NCBI GenBank assembly: GCA_012837565.1
Contig: DUQY01000216.1
Coordinates: 1-17,446, forward strand
Source: Bacteroidales bacterium
GTDB lineage: Bacteria > Bacteroidota > Bacteroidia > Bacteroidales > P3
Length of the DNA stretch: 17,446 nt
Direction of reading: 5' to 3'
In this document: piece after piece, positions 1-8,153 of the stretch
Numbering within the stretch: position 1 is the first letter of the stretch
Layout of the letters: each line of letters begins with the position of its first letter
The notes under the pieces: model-generated
What the model saw: the letters and a program-made list of their open reading frames with translations, nothing else
What the model was told of the DNA's origin: nothing
Database searches by the model: none
Program-made: the position numbers and the translations under genes

Positions 1-929
1 AATCCTATAACTCCGTAGAAGGCTCCAATACTTAGGGCGTCTCTTAGCATAGGTAATACTCCTATAATAAATATCCCTATTGCTTGGTAGGAAATTATGG
101 TTAGTATTCCTGCTCCAAACATTAATAACATATTGCCTTTGGTTGGAAAATAAAGAAGGCTATTCATTATAATATAGGAGAAGATTAGCATAATTGAATA
201 GATAAGGGTATAGGGTAGGAGTTTGCCAAATAATGCCTTGGGCATGGAGAAACCAGAACTCATTAGCCAATGCCTTGAGGTTTCAAATTTAAGCTCAACC
301 CCAATTGTGTAGATTGTAGAGATTAAAGCCATTAGGAATATTAGCCCTGGCATAATAATGGAAGAAAGGTAGTAGGAATAATTCATAAGGGGGTTTCCTA
401 TTAGATGTGAGTCTATTCTTATGGGTTGAATATTTGCCATTGCCTTGCTTTCAGGCTCTCCCTTTGCTAGCCTTGTCTTAAGGTTTACCCCCGAGGACAT
501 GGTTACTAATATGGTATTTAATTCTTTCATTGCCAGCGAACCAGCTAAGTAGTGAGCATATTCGGTATAGAATACTACCTCTGGGCACTTTCCTGTTAGT
601 AGGTCGGCTTGGAAGTTCTTGGGAATTAGTACAAAGGCATAGATTTTTTCTCTCTGCATAAGGTCCCTTGCTTCTTCAAAGCTTAGGGGTTTGTGTTTTA
701 TTTCACATGAGGGTCCTGCTCCAATATTCCTTATAATTAGTCTTGAGGTGGAGCTTTGGTCAAGGTCCACAACTGCTATTGGTAGGTTGGTTGGCATCCC
801 CTTATTAAGGAAAGTACTAAAGAATAGAATTATAATAATTGGTATAAACACTGTCATCATAATATATATGGGACGTGATACCATCTTCTTTAATTCTCTC
901 TTAATTACAGGGATTATTCCTTTTTCCAT
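1..929 (-). CDS. ABC-2 type transporter permease (3' end beyond window)
   Basis: Inner-membrane permease of the ABC-2 (YhhJ/YbhR-like) type, probably the export channel served by the HlyD and TolC proteins encoded just upstream. Reading from ATG at 929, about 309 residues are visible and the frame is open to the window edge. A membrane segment lies near residues 19-41. A large periplasmic domain follows, containing AVVDLDQSSTSR, and then a run of hydrophobic segments from about residue 189 that begins near NPLMNYSYYL and IMPGLIFL. The start is supported by an in-frame TAA at 956-954, with only TTG codons between. It begins 33 bases after the adaptor gene ends, so it is probably in the same operon. 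No ATPase domain is visible; in Bacteroidetes such operons often carry a second permease next. Family call is firm, substrate unknown. Confidence 0.85.
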   Translation of the reverse strand, partial: MEKGIIPVIKRELKKMVSRPIYIMMTVFIPIIIILFFSTFLNKGMPTNLPIAVVDLDQSSTSRLIIRNIGAGPSCEIKHKPLSFEEARDLMQREKIYAFVLIPKNFQADLLTGKCPEVVFYTEYAHYLAGSLAMKELNTILVTMSSGVNLKTRLAKGEPESKAMANIQPIRIDSHLIGNPLMNYSYYLSSIIMPGLIFLMALISTIYTIGVELKFETSRHWLMSSGFSMPKALFGKLLPYTLIYSIMLIFSYIIMNSLLYFPTKGNMLLMFGAGILTIISYQAIGIFIIGVLPMLRDALSIGAFYGVIG

Positions 930-962
930 TTTCAATGGTTTTTTCGCTTTCAATTAATTATA

Positions 963-1964
963 CTATTCTTTGATCTTGGTCCAGTTTATTATCACACTCA
1001 TTCCTGGTCGGAACTCTTTGTTCTTTTCCAATGGTAATGCCCTAACTTCAAATGTACGGGTATCGTATTCGTCGGTTAGCTTGGTTGCCTTCCAAGTTGC
1101 ATAGGAGCCAAGCACTTTCATATAGTCAACCTTTACCTTAATTTCCTTATTCCCAAGAGCAGGAACCCTAGCCGTTAAAACATCGCCTATCTTAATCTTA
1201 CTTAGTAGGTCTTCTCTTATATTAAATGTAACCCAAGAGTCGTCTAAGTCTACAATATTCATAATAGGGGAGCCCGAACCAATAAGTTCTCCAACCTTAG
1301 GAAATATATCGGATATCTCACCCGAAATAGGTGCGGTTAATGTTGTTTCACTTAAATAAGAATATGCTTCACTAACAGCCCCCTTTGCCCTATTTACTTG
1401 TGCCTTTGCTGCTAGTATATCCTCGTTTTGTGCTCCATTTAAGGCCATATCGTATTGGCTCTTTGCTGCCTTAGTCCTCGAAACAGCTGCATTATACTGT
1501 GCCTCTACCTCGTCGAATTTCTGTGAGGTAATAACTCCTTTTTTGTGTAGGTTGCTCATCCTATCGTAGGTCTTCTTTCCAAAGTCCTCAGCAGTCTTAG
1601 CCATTTCCCACTGCTCCATTGCTCCTGCAATTTGTTCTTTTCTTGTTCCCTTTTGAGCCTTTTGGCTAATTGCCTTTGCAGCGTCTTGGGCAGCTTGGGC
1701 TTGGTCCAATTTGGCATATATCTCAGGAGAGTCGATAATTACTAATGTATCTCCCTTATTAACCCTTAGGCCTTCCTTGGTTCTTAGTTCTAGTATTCTA
1801 CCTGGCAATTTGCCTGAAACTCTAACCTGGCTGGCTTCAAATTCTCCTTGTAATATAATTTGGCTTGGGGATAGGATGAAATATCCAAGTACTCCTATCA
1901 CTATTACAGCAGATATTAATACTACAAATCCCATTACTAGGGTCTTATTTTCTTTCTTTTTCAT
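963..1964 (-). CDS. HlyD-family periplasmic adaptor (membrane fusion protein)
   Basis: Links an inner-membrane transporter to a TolC-type outer-membrane channel. The 333-residue protein has a short basic N-terminus (MKKKENK), one membrane segment at about 9-31, and a first lipoyl-like half at about 38-82 (GKLPGRI and KGDTLVIIDSPE). A long Ala/Lys/Gln-rich coiled-coil hairpin runs over about 83-200, followed by the second lipoyl half at about 207-242 (LTAPISGEISDI, VGELIGSGSP) and a beta-barrel region to the end (RPGMSVIINW). The length is normal for the family. It lies 39 bases after the TolC gene and 33 before the permease gene, all on the minus strand, consistent with one tripartite efflux operon. 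The exported compound cannot be inferred. Confidence 0.93.
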   Translation of the reverse strand: MKKKENKTLVMGFVVLISAVIVIGVLGYFILSPSQIILQGEFEASQVRVSGKLPGRILELRTKEGLRVNKGDTLVIIDSPEIYAKLDQAQAAQDAAKAISQKAQKGTRKEQIAGAMEQWEMAKTAEDFGKKTYDRMSNLHKKGVITSQKFDEVEAQYNAAVSRTKAAKSQYDMALNGAQNEDILAAKAQVNRAKGAVSEAYSYLSETTLTAPISGEISDIFPKVGELIGSGSPIMNIVDLDDSWVTFNIREDLLSKIKIGDVLTARVPALGNKEIKVKVDYMKVLGSYATWKATKLTDEYDTRTFEVRALPLEKNKEFRPGMSVIINWTKIKE

Positions 1965-2003
1965 AGAGCTTTATAATTTTCTTATTCTTTATTCTTATCT
2001 GAA

Positions 2004-3482
2004 TTATTTTTTAATATTTAAGTTACCAAGTGATTTCTCAAGGTAGAGATTGGTCATTATGGAGTTAATATCGGCATCTATCTTCTCGCTCTTTGCCGAT
2101 ATATAGGCTGTCTGTGCCTCCATAAGGTCGGATGTTGTTATTATTCCATAGTCGAAACCAATAAGTGCATTGTCTAGGTTTTCCTTTGCATTAATAATAT
2201 TATTCTTAGCCATAGTTTTTTGCTTGCTGGCCTCTCTTACCTTAAAATGCATTTGATTTATTTGTAATTCCATCTTCTCCATTGCCTCTTCTCTTTCCAG
2301 CTCTGCTATCCTTACTCCAATCTTTGCAGTCTTTAGGGTTCGGTAGTTTTCTCCCCAATGAAAGATTGGAACTTGAATTCCAATACCAAAGCTAAACATA
2401 CCGCCAAAGGACTTATCAAATCCATTAAATGTGTTTGGGTTGGTGCTTAAATAATTACCTGTTCCAACAATATTTGGAAGGTATTTTGAAAATGCTACCC
2501 TCTCTGCAGATTTTGATATCTCAATAACATTATTGAGTAATTGAGTCTCTGTCCTATTATTTATTGCATTAGCAATATTAATATCATTATTTATTATAAT
2601 CTCTTGTTCTAATAATTCATCTGAAAGATTAAAGTCTGTATCTATAGGCATGGAGCAGATTTGGCATAGGAGCATCTTGGAAAGCGAAAGACCATTCTCT
2701 GCCTTAGCTAGGGTCATCTCTGCTTCATTTAGCTTAACCTTTACTTTCAAAGCATCCGACTTGGTAGCCACACCCTCTTCTTCCATTGCCTCAACATTTG
2801 AGCTGGTCTTTAATAGTAATTGGTGGTATTCCTTTGCTAAGTTATACTTATTGACAAGTGAAACAACCCTCCAATAAGCCTCGTCAACCTCTACCATTAA
2901 ATTTACCTGTGAATTATCTAATTGTATTTTAGCCATCTCCTCCATTGTTTTAGATATGCGGTATAGCTCCAATATCTTCCCTCCCATAAATATAGGTTGA
3001 GTAAATCCTATTCCAAGAGTAAATATGTTTTGAATATCAAACTCCATAGCTTCTTTAGGAAGTAGGGCATAGTCCTTGAAAATTATACTTTCAGGATTTG
3101 TTGCAGGATTAAATGGCACCCCATTCCTATCAAGTGGTCTACCATATTGGTCAAATTGATTTCCCATCTGGTCAGGTCTTAACGTAAAACTGCCATCAGG
3201 AGCCATTGTCCCCACAGGCAAAAGAGCATCTTCAGCCAAAAGAGATAAGTTTTTGGAATTATAGAGATATGTCCCTGAGGCTTGAAAGTTTGGAAGGAAG
3301 TTAGTAAATGCAATCTTTCTTTTCTCTTGTGCAGAGAGCAGTTTTTCTTCTGAAACCTTAATGCTCTTATTGTTTTTCAGAGCCATCTCCCTACAATCAT
3401 TCAAAGTCAATGTGTTTTGAGCTACTAAATGATTCATTTGTATGAGAAAACTAAATACAATTAGTATTATCTTCTTTTTCAT
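2004..3482 (-). CDS. TolC-family outer-membrane efflux protein
   Basis: Outer-membrane channel of the tripartite exporter encoded here. The 492-residue protein starts with a signal peptide (MKKKIILIVFSFLIQMNHLVA, likely cut after Ala21) and has two outer-membrane efflux repeats. The first contains LNDCREMALKNN near residue 27; the second begins near NNRTETQLLNNVIEISK. Long amphipathic helices and the motif QPIFMGGK, with its second-repeat counterpart VPIFHWGENYR, are characteristic. A polar loop at about 80-150, rich in Asp, Asn, Gly and Pro, lies between the first helix and strand, longer than in E. coli TolC; such inserts are common in Bacteroidetes homologs. It is the first gene of the operon, with a promoter about 40 bases upstream. 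Confidence 0.93.
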   Translation of the reverse strand: MKKKIILIVFSFLIQMNHLVAQNTLTLNDCREMALKNNKSIKVSEEKLLSAQEKRKIAFTNFLPNFQASGTYLYNSKNLSLLAEDALLPVGTMAPDGSFTLRPDQMGNQFDQYGRPLDRNGVPFNPATNPESIIFKDYALLPKEAMEFDIQNIFTLGIGFTQPIFMGGKILELYRISKTMEEMAKIQLDNSQVNLMVEVDEAYWRVVSLVNKYNLAKEYHQLLLKTSSNVEAMEEEGVATKSDALKVKVKLNEAEMTLAKAENGLSLSKMLLCQICSMPIDTDFNLSDELLEQEIIINNDINIANAINNRTETQLLNNVIEISKSAERVAFSKYLPNIVGTGNYLSTNPNTFNGFDKSFGGMFSFGIGIQVPIFHWGENYRTLKTAKIGVRIAELEREEAMEKMELQINQMHFKVREASKQKTMAKNNIINAKENLDNALIGFDYGIITTSDLMEAQTAYISAKSEKIDADINSIMTNLYLEKSLGNLNIKK

Positions 3483-3523
3483 TTTCTACTTATTTATAAT
3501 TTTTCACGCCTTAATAACTTGTG

Positions 3524-3551
3524 CAAAGGTAGTATTATTATATAAAACAAA
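3524..3551 (-). promoter_or_regulatory. Putative Bacteroidetes promoter for the efflux operon
   Basis: On the minus strand a -7 box TACCTTTG (3531-3524) matches TAnnTTTG. A TTTG (3551-3548) lies 16 bases upstream, slightly shorter than usual. Transcription would start near 3518, giving a leader of about 36 bases before the TolC start. Confidence 0.55.
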
Positions 3552-3862
3552 AATAAAATCACCCTTAAAACTCAATCTATTGTATTATAGCTTATTTAAA
3601 TACTCTAAAAAGTCAATCTATACTTCAATTAATCAATAATCTAAGCACTCAACTTATTGATTTTCTATATATGTTATACAAAAGGAATAATTAAAAGATA
3701 TGTTGGCTAAAAGAAAGCGAATATTTAAATAAGGATAATAGCAGTTTTCTATGTCTTTTAGCTCTAAGGTTTGCTTCTTAAATAGGGGTATAAAAATCTA
3801 TTATTAATATGGCAGTATGCAATTTATTAGTAATTTAATCTAAGAAAAGTAAAAAAATGCTT
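3552..3862. other. AT-rich intergenic region without a recognisable gene
   Basis: This stretch separates the divergent efflux operon and the decayed gene that starts at 3923. No open frame has protein-like composition. One 9-bp inverted repeat is present (GCTAAAAGA at 3706-3714, TCTTTTAGC at 3754-3762) with a 39-base gap and no T-run; it may be chance in such AT-rich DNA. I see nothing else in it. Confidence 0.5.
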
Positions 3863-3889
3863 TTGTATCGAAAATTAATTCTAAATTTG
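3863..3889 (+). promoter_or_regulatory. Putative promoter of the decayed TM2-like gene
   Basis: TTG at 3863-3865 and TAAATTTG at 3882-3889 fit the Bacteroidetes pattern with a 16-base spacer. Transcription would start near 3895, about 28 bases before ATG at 3923. If active, the pseudogene is still transcribed. Confidence 0.45.
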
Positions 3890-3922
3890 TAGGAAGAAAA
3901 CAAATTTATAATAACTTATTAT

Positions 3923-4393
3923 ATGAAAAACTTTATTACCTTTTTAGTGTTTGCTTTTGTTTTGTCATTTGCAATTAGTTTATCAGCTCAAGCACCCGCC
4001 AAAGACGTTGTTTACTTAAAGAATGGCAAAATTGTGAAAGATGTTGAGAAAATCATGAAAGAAAAAATAAGAGAAACGCAAGAAAGCATAACAATATAGA
4101 GATCCCACTGTTGCAACCCTGTGCTCATTCCTTATACCAGGCTTAGGTCAGGTATATAATTAATAGGGTTGGCCGCAAGTGTTGGTGCCTTGACCACTTG
4201 GATAGTTAGTATGGTTGATGCAAATAAGACATCAAGAAAAATAAACTATCGACTTGGATTTGCAAACATCAAATTAGGAGAGAAATCAAACCTTTCATTC
4301 AATCCAGATATCAAATTAGTAAATGATTATTCTTCAATATCTTCAAAAAATATTAGCCCAAGTTACGGCTTAAATATGAGAATATCTTTCTAA
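3923..4393 (+). pseudogene. Decayed gene for an exported TM2-like membrane protein
   Basis: Three pieces of one protein can be read in order. From ATG at 3923, 58 codons give a signal peptide (FVLSFAISLSAQA) and then DVVYLKNGKIVKDV, typical of Bacteroidetes exported proteins, ending at TAG 4097-4099. In another frame from 4101, DPTVATLCSFLIPGLGQVYN, the hallmark of TM2-like domains, ends at TAA 4161. From 4169, back in the first frame, TTWIVSMVDANKTSRK resembles the end of such a domain and is followed by a C-terminal tail to TAA 4393. Intact homologs have a longer link after LKNG and a longer hydrophobic stretch after GQVYN, so small deletions plus frameshifts are the likely cause. The function of the intact protein is unknown. 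Sequencing error cannot explain all the missing parts. Confidence 0.7.
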
Positions 4394-4424
4394 GAATTAA
4401 GTCATAAACAATATTCCATAAAAC

Positions 4425-4470
4425 AAAATCAGGAAATCAACATCATAAGATGAGGTTTCCTGATTTTTTT
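4425..4470. terminator. Strong hairpin between convergent genes, probably bidirectional
   Basis: AAAATCAGGAAA (4425-4436) pairs perfectly with TTTCCTGATTTT (4456-4467). Inside the loop CATC (4441-4444) pairs with GATG (4449-4452). T-runs follow on the plus strand, and A-rich DNA precedes it, so it can serve the plus-strand pseudogene and the minus-strand ABC-F gene that ends at 4474. Confidence 0.85.
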
Positions 4471-4473
4471 GTT

Positions 4474-6105
4474 TTATGCTCCTACTTCATTCAAGTTCTC
4501 TAATTTCTTTTTCTCTAAGAATTCATAGATGCCACCTATGTGTTCGCGGACATTCTTATTGCCAAACTCGTAGACTTTATCTACTAGGCCATCAAGGAAT
4601 TCACGGTCATGGGATACTATGATTGCGGTGCCGTTGAAGGCTTTGATTGCTTCTTTTAGTACTTCTTTTGAGGGTATGTCAAGGTGATTTGTTGGCTCAT
4701 CGAGTATTAAGAGGTTAACGGGTTCTATTAGTAATCTGACCATTGCAAGACGGCTTCTTTCTCCTCCTGATAGTACTTTTACTAGTTTGTTTATGGCATC
4801 GCCTCCAAACATAAAGGAGCCTAGGATTTCTCTTAATCTAAGACGGACATCGCCCTTTGCTACATTGTCTACTGTCTGAAATACTGTTAGGTTTTCGTCT
4901 AGGAGGGAGGGTTGGTTTTGGGCAAAGTAGCCTATTTCTACGTTTGTGCCTATTTCTAATTTGCCTTTATATTCTATTTCGTTTAGTATACATTTTATTA
5001 GGGTTGACTTTCCTTCTCCGTTCTTGCCTACAAATGCTATTTTCTCTCCTCTGTTTACTACCATTCCTACTTTGTCAAGTACTAGGAGATCGCCATATGA
5101 TTTTGATAGGTTTTCTATTTCGAGGTTAAGGGCTGAGGAGCGTGGGGCAGGGGAGAACTTAAGTCTTAGGCTGGAGGTGTCTTCTACGTCTATCTTCACT
5201 ATTTCCATTTTCTCTAACAGCTTTACTCTTGACTGAACTAGGGTTGCCTTGGAGGCTGTTGCTCGGAATCGGTTGATGAAGGTTTTGTTTTCTTCTATTA
5301 TTTTCTGTTGGTTTTCGTAGGCTCTTACTTGCTGCTCGTGTCTTTCTTGGCGTAGTTCTAAGTATTTTGAGTAGTTTACTTTGTAGTCGTAGATATTGCC
5401 TAATGATATTTCTATTGTGCGGTTGGTGATGGAGTCGATAAATATTTTATCGTGTGATACTAGTAATATTGCACTTGAGGTGTGTTTTAGGAAGTTCTCT
5501 AACCACTGTATTGATTCAATGTCAAGGTGGTTTGTTGGCTCATCAAGTAGGATTACGTCTGGGTTTTGTAGTAGGATTTTTGCTAGCTCTATCCTCATTC
5601 TCCAGCCTCCACTAAATTCGGAGCATTGACGGTTGAAGTCTGAGCGAAGGAAGCCTAGTCCTATAAGTGTTTTTTCAATTTCAGCTAGGAAGTTACCACT
5701 GTCCATTATCTGCATCTGTTCGTAGGAGTGGCTTAGTTTGTTTATTATGTCGCTATATTCGTCAGATTCATAGTCTGTCCTATCCGACATTTGTTTTGTT
5801 AGGTTGTCTATTACGTCTTGCAATAGGTTGATTTTGTCAAATGCTTTCTCGGTTTCTTCCATTACGGTTGTTCCCTCGTTGTGAATCATGTGCTGTGGAA
5901 GATAGCCTACTGATACATCATCTTGTGCTGTTATTTTTCCTGAGGTTGCTTTGTCTGCTTTTGCTATTAGCTTCAAGAGGGTGGATTTTCCTGATCCGTT
6001 TCTTCCTACTAAGCCTATCTTATCTTTTGAATTTACAAGAAATGTTATGCCATCTAATAATCTTCTGCCACTAAACTCGACGGTAATTTGTTCTACTGAA
6101 ATCAT
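4474..6105 (-). CDS. ABC-F family ATPase (ribosome-associated type)
   Basis: Soluble protein of two ABC domains without membrane segments; family members act on the ribosome in translation or in antibiotic protection. Domain 1 has Walker A GRNGSGKS (34-41), signature FSGGWRMR (164-171), Walker B VILLDEP (184-190) and the H-loop His218. The inter-domain linker, about 235-325, is charged and helical (YLELRQERHEQQ), as expected for the arm that reaches the P/E-site tRNA. Domain 2 has GKNGEGKS (360-367), LSGGERSR (445-452), LLILDEP (465-471) and His499. Both catalytic Glu residues are present. At 543 residues it has no long C-terminal extension. It stands alone, between terminators. A housekeeping Uup/YdiF-like role is more likely than resistance, but the sequence alone cannot decide. 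Confidence 0.93.
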   Translation of the reverse strand: MISVEQITVEFSGRRLLDGITFLVNSKDKIGLVGRNGSGKSTLLKLIAKADKATSGKITAQDDVSVGYLPQHMIHNEGTTVMEETEKAFDKINLLQDVIDNLTKQMSDRTDYESDEYSDIINKLSHSYEQMQIMDSGNFLAEIEKTLIGLGFLRSDFNRQCSEFSGGWRMRIELAKILLQNPDVILLDEPTNHLDIESIQWLENFLKHTSSAILLVSHDKIFIDSITNRTIEISLGNIYDYKVNYSKYLELRQERHEQQVRAYENQQKIIEENKTFINRFRATASKATLVQSRVKLLEKMEIVKIDVEDTSSLRLKFSPAPRSSALNLEIENLSKSYGDLLVLDKVGMVVNRGEKIAFVGKNGEGKSTLIKCILNEIEYKGKLEIGTNVEIGYFAQNQPSLLDENLTVFQTVDNVAKGDVRLRLREILGSFMFGGDAINKLVKVLSGGERSRLAMVRLLIEPVNLLILDEPTNHLDIPSKEVLKEAIKAFNGTAIIVSHDREFLDGLVDKVYEFGNKNVREHIGGIYEFLEKKKLENLNEVGA

Positions 6106-6148
6106 CTATTTTTATTATGAATTTATGTTTTGTTTCCTAGCCCTGATG

Positions 6149-6253
6149 AATCGCTGTTTTAAAAAATTCTTTCTTCGTTTCACGGAATTAGATCTTTGAT
6201 TCAGCAAATCCTTTCTTTGATTCATTTTCTTCTTTCTTTGTTCTGTTTTTAGG
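6149..6253. repeat. Degenerate 21-bp repeat array upstream of the ABC-F gene
   Basis: Five units of exactly 21 bases start at 6149, 6170, 6191, 6212 and 6233. The clearest shared stretch is TCTTTGATTCA, identical at 6193-6203 and 6214-6224, with TCTTCGTTTCA at 6172-6182 and TCTTTGTTCTG at 6235-6245. Units 1-3 align without gaps to the 21-bp array at 12712-12774 (17, 14 and 12 matches of 21 by eye). It lies between the acyl-CoA dehydrogenase terminator and the ABC-F start, so it may be in that gene's leader or promoter region. No clear TAnnTTTG box was found here. Confidence 0.55.
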
Positions 6254-6279
6254 GCTTAAAAAAAGAATGTATTAGAAAA

Positions 6280-6320
6280 GAAAAAAGGCTGATTAGAAAT
6301 TAATCTTACAGCCTTTTTTC
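6280..6320 (-). terminator. Intrinsic terminator of the etf/acyl-CoA dehydrogenase operon
   Basis: GAAAAAAGGCTG (6280-6291) pairs with CAGCCTTTTTTC (6309-6320), and GATTA with TAATC extends the stem into the loop. The T-run lies on either strand, so it could work both ways; as placed, it ends the minus-strand operon 38 bases after its last stop codon. Confidence 0.85.
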
Positions 6321-6357
6321 ATATTAATTTTATTGTGTTTGTGTACTTACAAAGGTT

Positions 6358-8091
6358 TTATACTTCGCAGTTCTTACAATCACTAACTATTTTGTATTTT
6401 GCTAGTGAAGCTTCTTCAAAGTTCATTATGAATGTTGCTGCTTCTTCAACTTTCGATTGTCCCATTCTAATCATTAGCTCTGCTGAGTTAGTGAATGAGT
6501 TGCATCTGTTTGCGTCAATTACTAGTAGGTGTCCCATTATTAGGTAACCACACATCTCAACCAAGCGACGTGCATTGAAGTCGTAGAATTCGGAGTTTGA
6601 ACCAAATGAGTTAGCTCTCTCTTGTGCTTCTTCGAAACGTTTACGCATAGATACTAATACCTTCTTCATTGTTGAGAATTCAGGACCAGCTTTCTTTGCT
6701 TCGTATTCTTTGATTAGGTTGATATATCCTCCGTTGATTACTCCACGAATTGCTGCTACTACTTGAAGTTGTGATGTTCCTTCATAAATTGTTAAAATAC
6801 GAGCATCACGATACATTCTTTCTACTGCGTAATCTTTCATAAAGCCTGAGCCGCCATGAACTTGGATTGCGTCGTAGGTTATTTGGTTAGCATATTCTGA
6901 TGTGAATAATTTAAGCATTGGGGTTAGAATATCTGCAACACGTTGATAAGATTTAAGTGCTTGTCTTTCTTCTAGTTCAAGCTTGCGTTCTTTTGCAATT
7001 GCTTCGTATGATTTGTAGTAATCGATGCAACGTGCAGTTTCATAAAGCAGGGTACGACTTGCGTCTGTCTTTGCTCTCATGTTTGCTAACATTTCGTAAA
7101 CTCCAGGGAAGTTTAGTACTGGTTTTCCAAATTGTTCTCTTTCTTGAGCATATTTGAAAGCTTCTCTATAAGCTGCTTCCGATAAACCCACTGACTGAGC
7201 TCCAACTCCCAAACGTGCACCATTCATTAAGGACATAACGTATTTGATAAGTCCCATTTTTCTGTCACCAACAAGTTGTGCTGGTGCATTATTGAATACT
7301 AATTCACCTGTTGGTGATCCTTTAATACCCATCTTGTTTTCAATACGACGAATGGTTATTGCTCTGTGTTTTCTGTCATAAACAAAATAAGATAGTCCAC
7401 GACCGTCTGTTGTTCCTTCCTCCGAACGAGCCAAAACAAGTTTAATGTCTGCATCACCATTAGTAATGAAACGTTTTACTCCATTAAGTCTCCAACAATC
7501 TCCTTTTTCGTCCCACGTTGCCTTAAGCTGAACTGCTTGAAGGTCAGAACCAGCATCTGGCTCAGTTAGGTCCATTGAACAGGTAAATCCTTGGTTTATC
7601 TTAGGTAGAAATTCGTCTTTAAGTTCTTTTGATGCATATTCGTAGATGGTTTCTGCACAGTCTTGTAATCCCCAAATGTTTGCAAATCCACAGTCTCCAC
7701 GAGATACTATTTCTGCTGCCATTACATAAGGAACATAAGAGAAGTTTAAGCCACCAAATTCACGAGGAAGGCTCATTCCATATAGTCCTGCATCACGTAG
7801 GGCTTCGTGGTTTTGCTGAGTTCCTTTTGCGTAAACTACTGCATTATCTACAATTGTTGGGCCATCGTGGTCAACACTTTCTGCATTTTCAAAAAGTATT
7901 TCGCCTGATATTTCTCCAACTATCTCTAAAGTCTTTTCGTAGCTATCGAGTGCATCTTCAAAATCAGAAGGAGCATAATCGTATTTTCCATAATCAGCAT
8001 AATTACGTTCCTTTAATTTTACAATCTCTTTCATCGTTTCGTGATGAAGATGGAACTTTAAGCTTTCATTATCATTAAAAAAATTAGCCAT
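6358..8091 (-). CDS. Acyl-CoA dehydrogenase, probable short-chain (butyryl-CoA) type
   Basis: FAD enzyme that interconverts acyl-CoA and 2-enoyl-CoA with ETF as electron partner. At 577 residues it exceeds the usual 380. The first 80 or so residues are an added N-terminal region. The core shows the middle-domain motif SMDLTEPDAGSD (172-183) and RFITNGD (207-213), then the C-terminal helical domain with GARLGVGAQSVGL (291-303), REQFGKP (318-324) and QVHGGSGF (410-417). The expected catalytic base is Glu437 in IYEGTSQLQ. About 120 extra residues follow (450-577), helical and ending in CKNC. It is third after etfB and etfA with a 62-base gap. A similar trio exists in Porphyromonas gingivalis. 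Butyryl-CoA dehydrogenase in butyrate formation is the best guess; chain length cannot be read from sequence. Confidence 0.9.
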   Translation of the reverse strand: MANFFNDNESLKFHLHHETMKEIVKLKERNYADYGKYDYAPSDFEDALDSYEKTLEIVGEISGEILFENAESVDHDGPTIVDNAVVYAKGTQQNHEALRDAGLYGMSLPREFGGLNFSYVPYVMAAEIVSRGDCGFANIWGLQDCAETIYEYASKELKDEFLPKINQGFTCSMDLTEPDAGSDLQAVQLKATWDEKGDCWRLNGVKRFITNGDADIKLVLARSEEGTTDGRGLSYFVYDRKHRAITIRRIENKMGIKGSPTGELVFNNAPAQLVGDRKMGLIKYVMSLMNGARLGVGAQSVGLSEAAYREAFKYAQEREQFGKPVLNFPGVYEMLANMRAKTDASRTLLYETARCIDYYKSYEAIAKERKLELEERQALKSYQRVADILTPMLKLFTSEYANQITYDAIQVHGGSGFMKDYAVERMYRDARILTIYEGTSQLQVVAAIRGVINGGYINLIKEYEAKKAGPEFSTMKKVLVSMRKRFEEAQERANSFGSNSEFYDFNARRLVEMCGYLIMGHLLVIDANRCNSFTNSAELMIRMGQSKVEEAATFIMNFEEASLAKYKIVSDCKNCEV

Positions 8092-8153
8092 ATAATTAAT
8101 CTTTAATTGTCTTTATTACTTTAATAACTAAACCTTTTGCTAGTTACTAATAA

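Noticed and set aside
3442..3639. Small gene on the plus strand at the start of the TolC gene
   Set aside because: It overlaps the antisense of the signal peptide and an AT-rich spacer, has low-complexity Ile/Lys/Ser composition, and ignores the promoter that points the other way.
3706..3762. Inverted repeat GCTAAAAGA / TCTTTTAGC as an operator or terminator
   Set aside because: The 39-base gap, lack of T-run and AT-rich context make chance likely; kept only as a note in the intergenic entry.
4857..5236. Leu/Phe-rich frames opposite the ABC-F gene
   Set aside because: They are antisense reflections of a strongly supported ABC-F coding frame and have no start context or homology that I recognise.
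4474..6105. ATPase subunit of the nearby efflux operon
   Set aside because: It has two fused ABC domains with an ABC-F linker, lies beyond a terminator and a pseudogene, and such proteins do not power membrane exporters.
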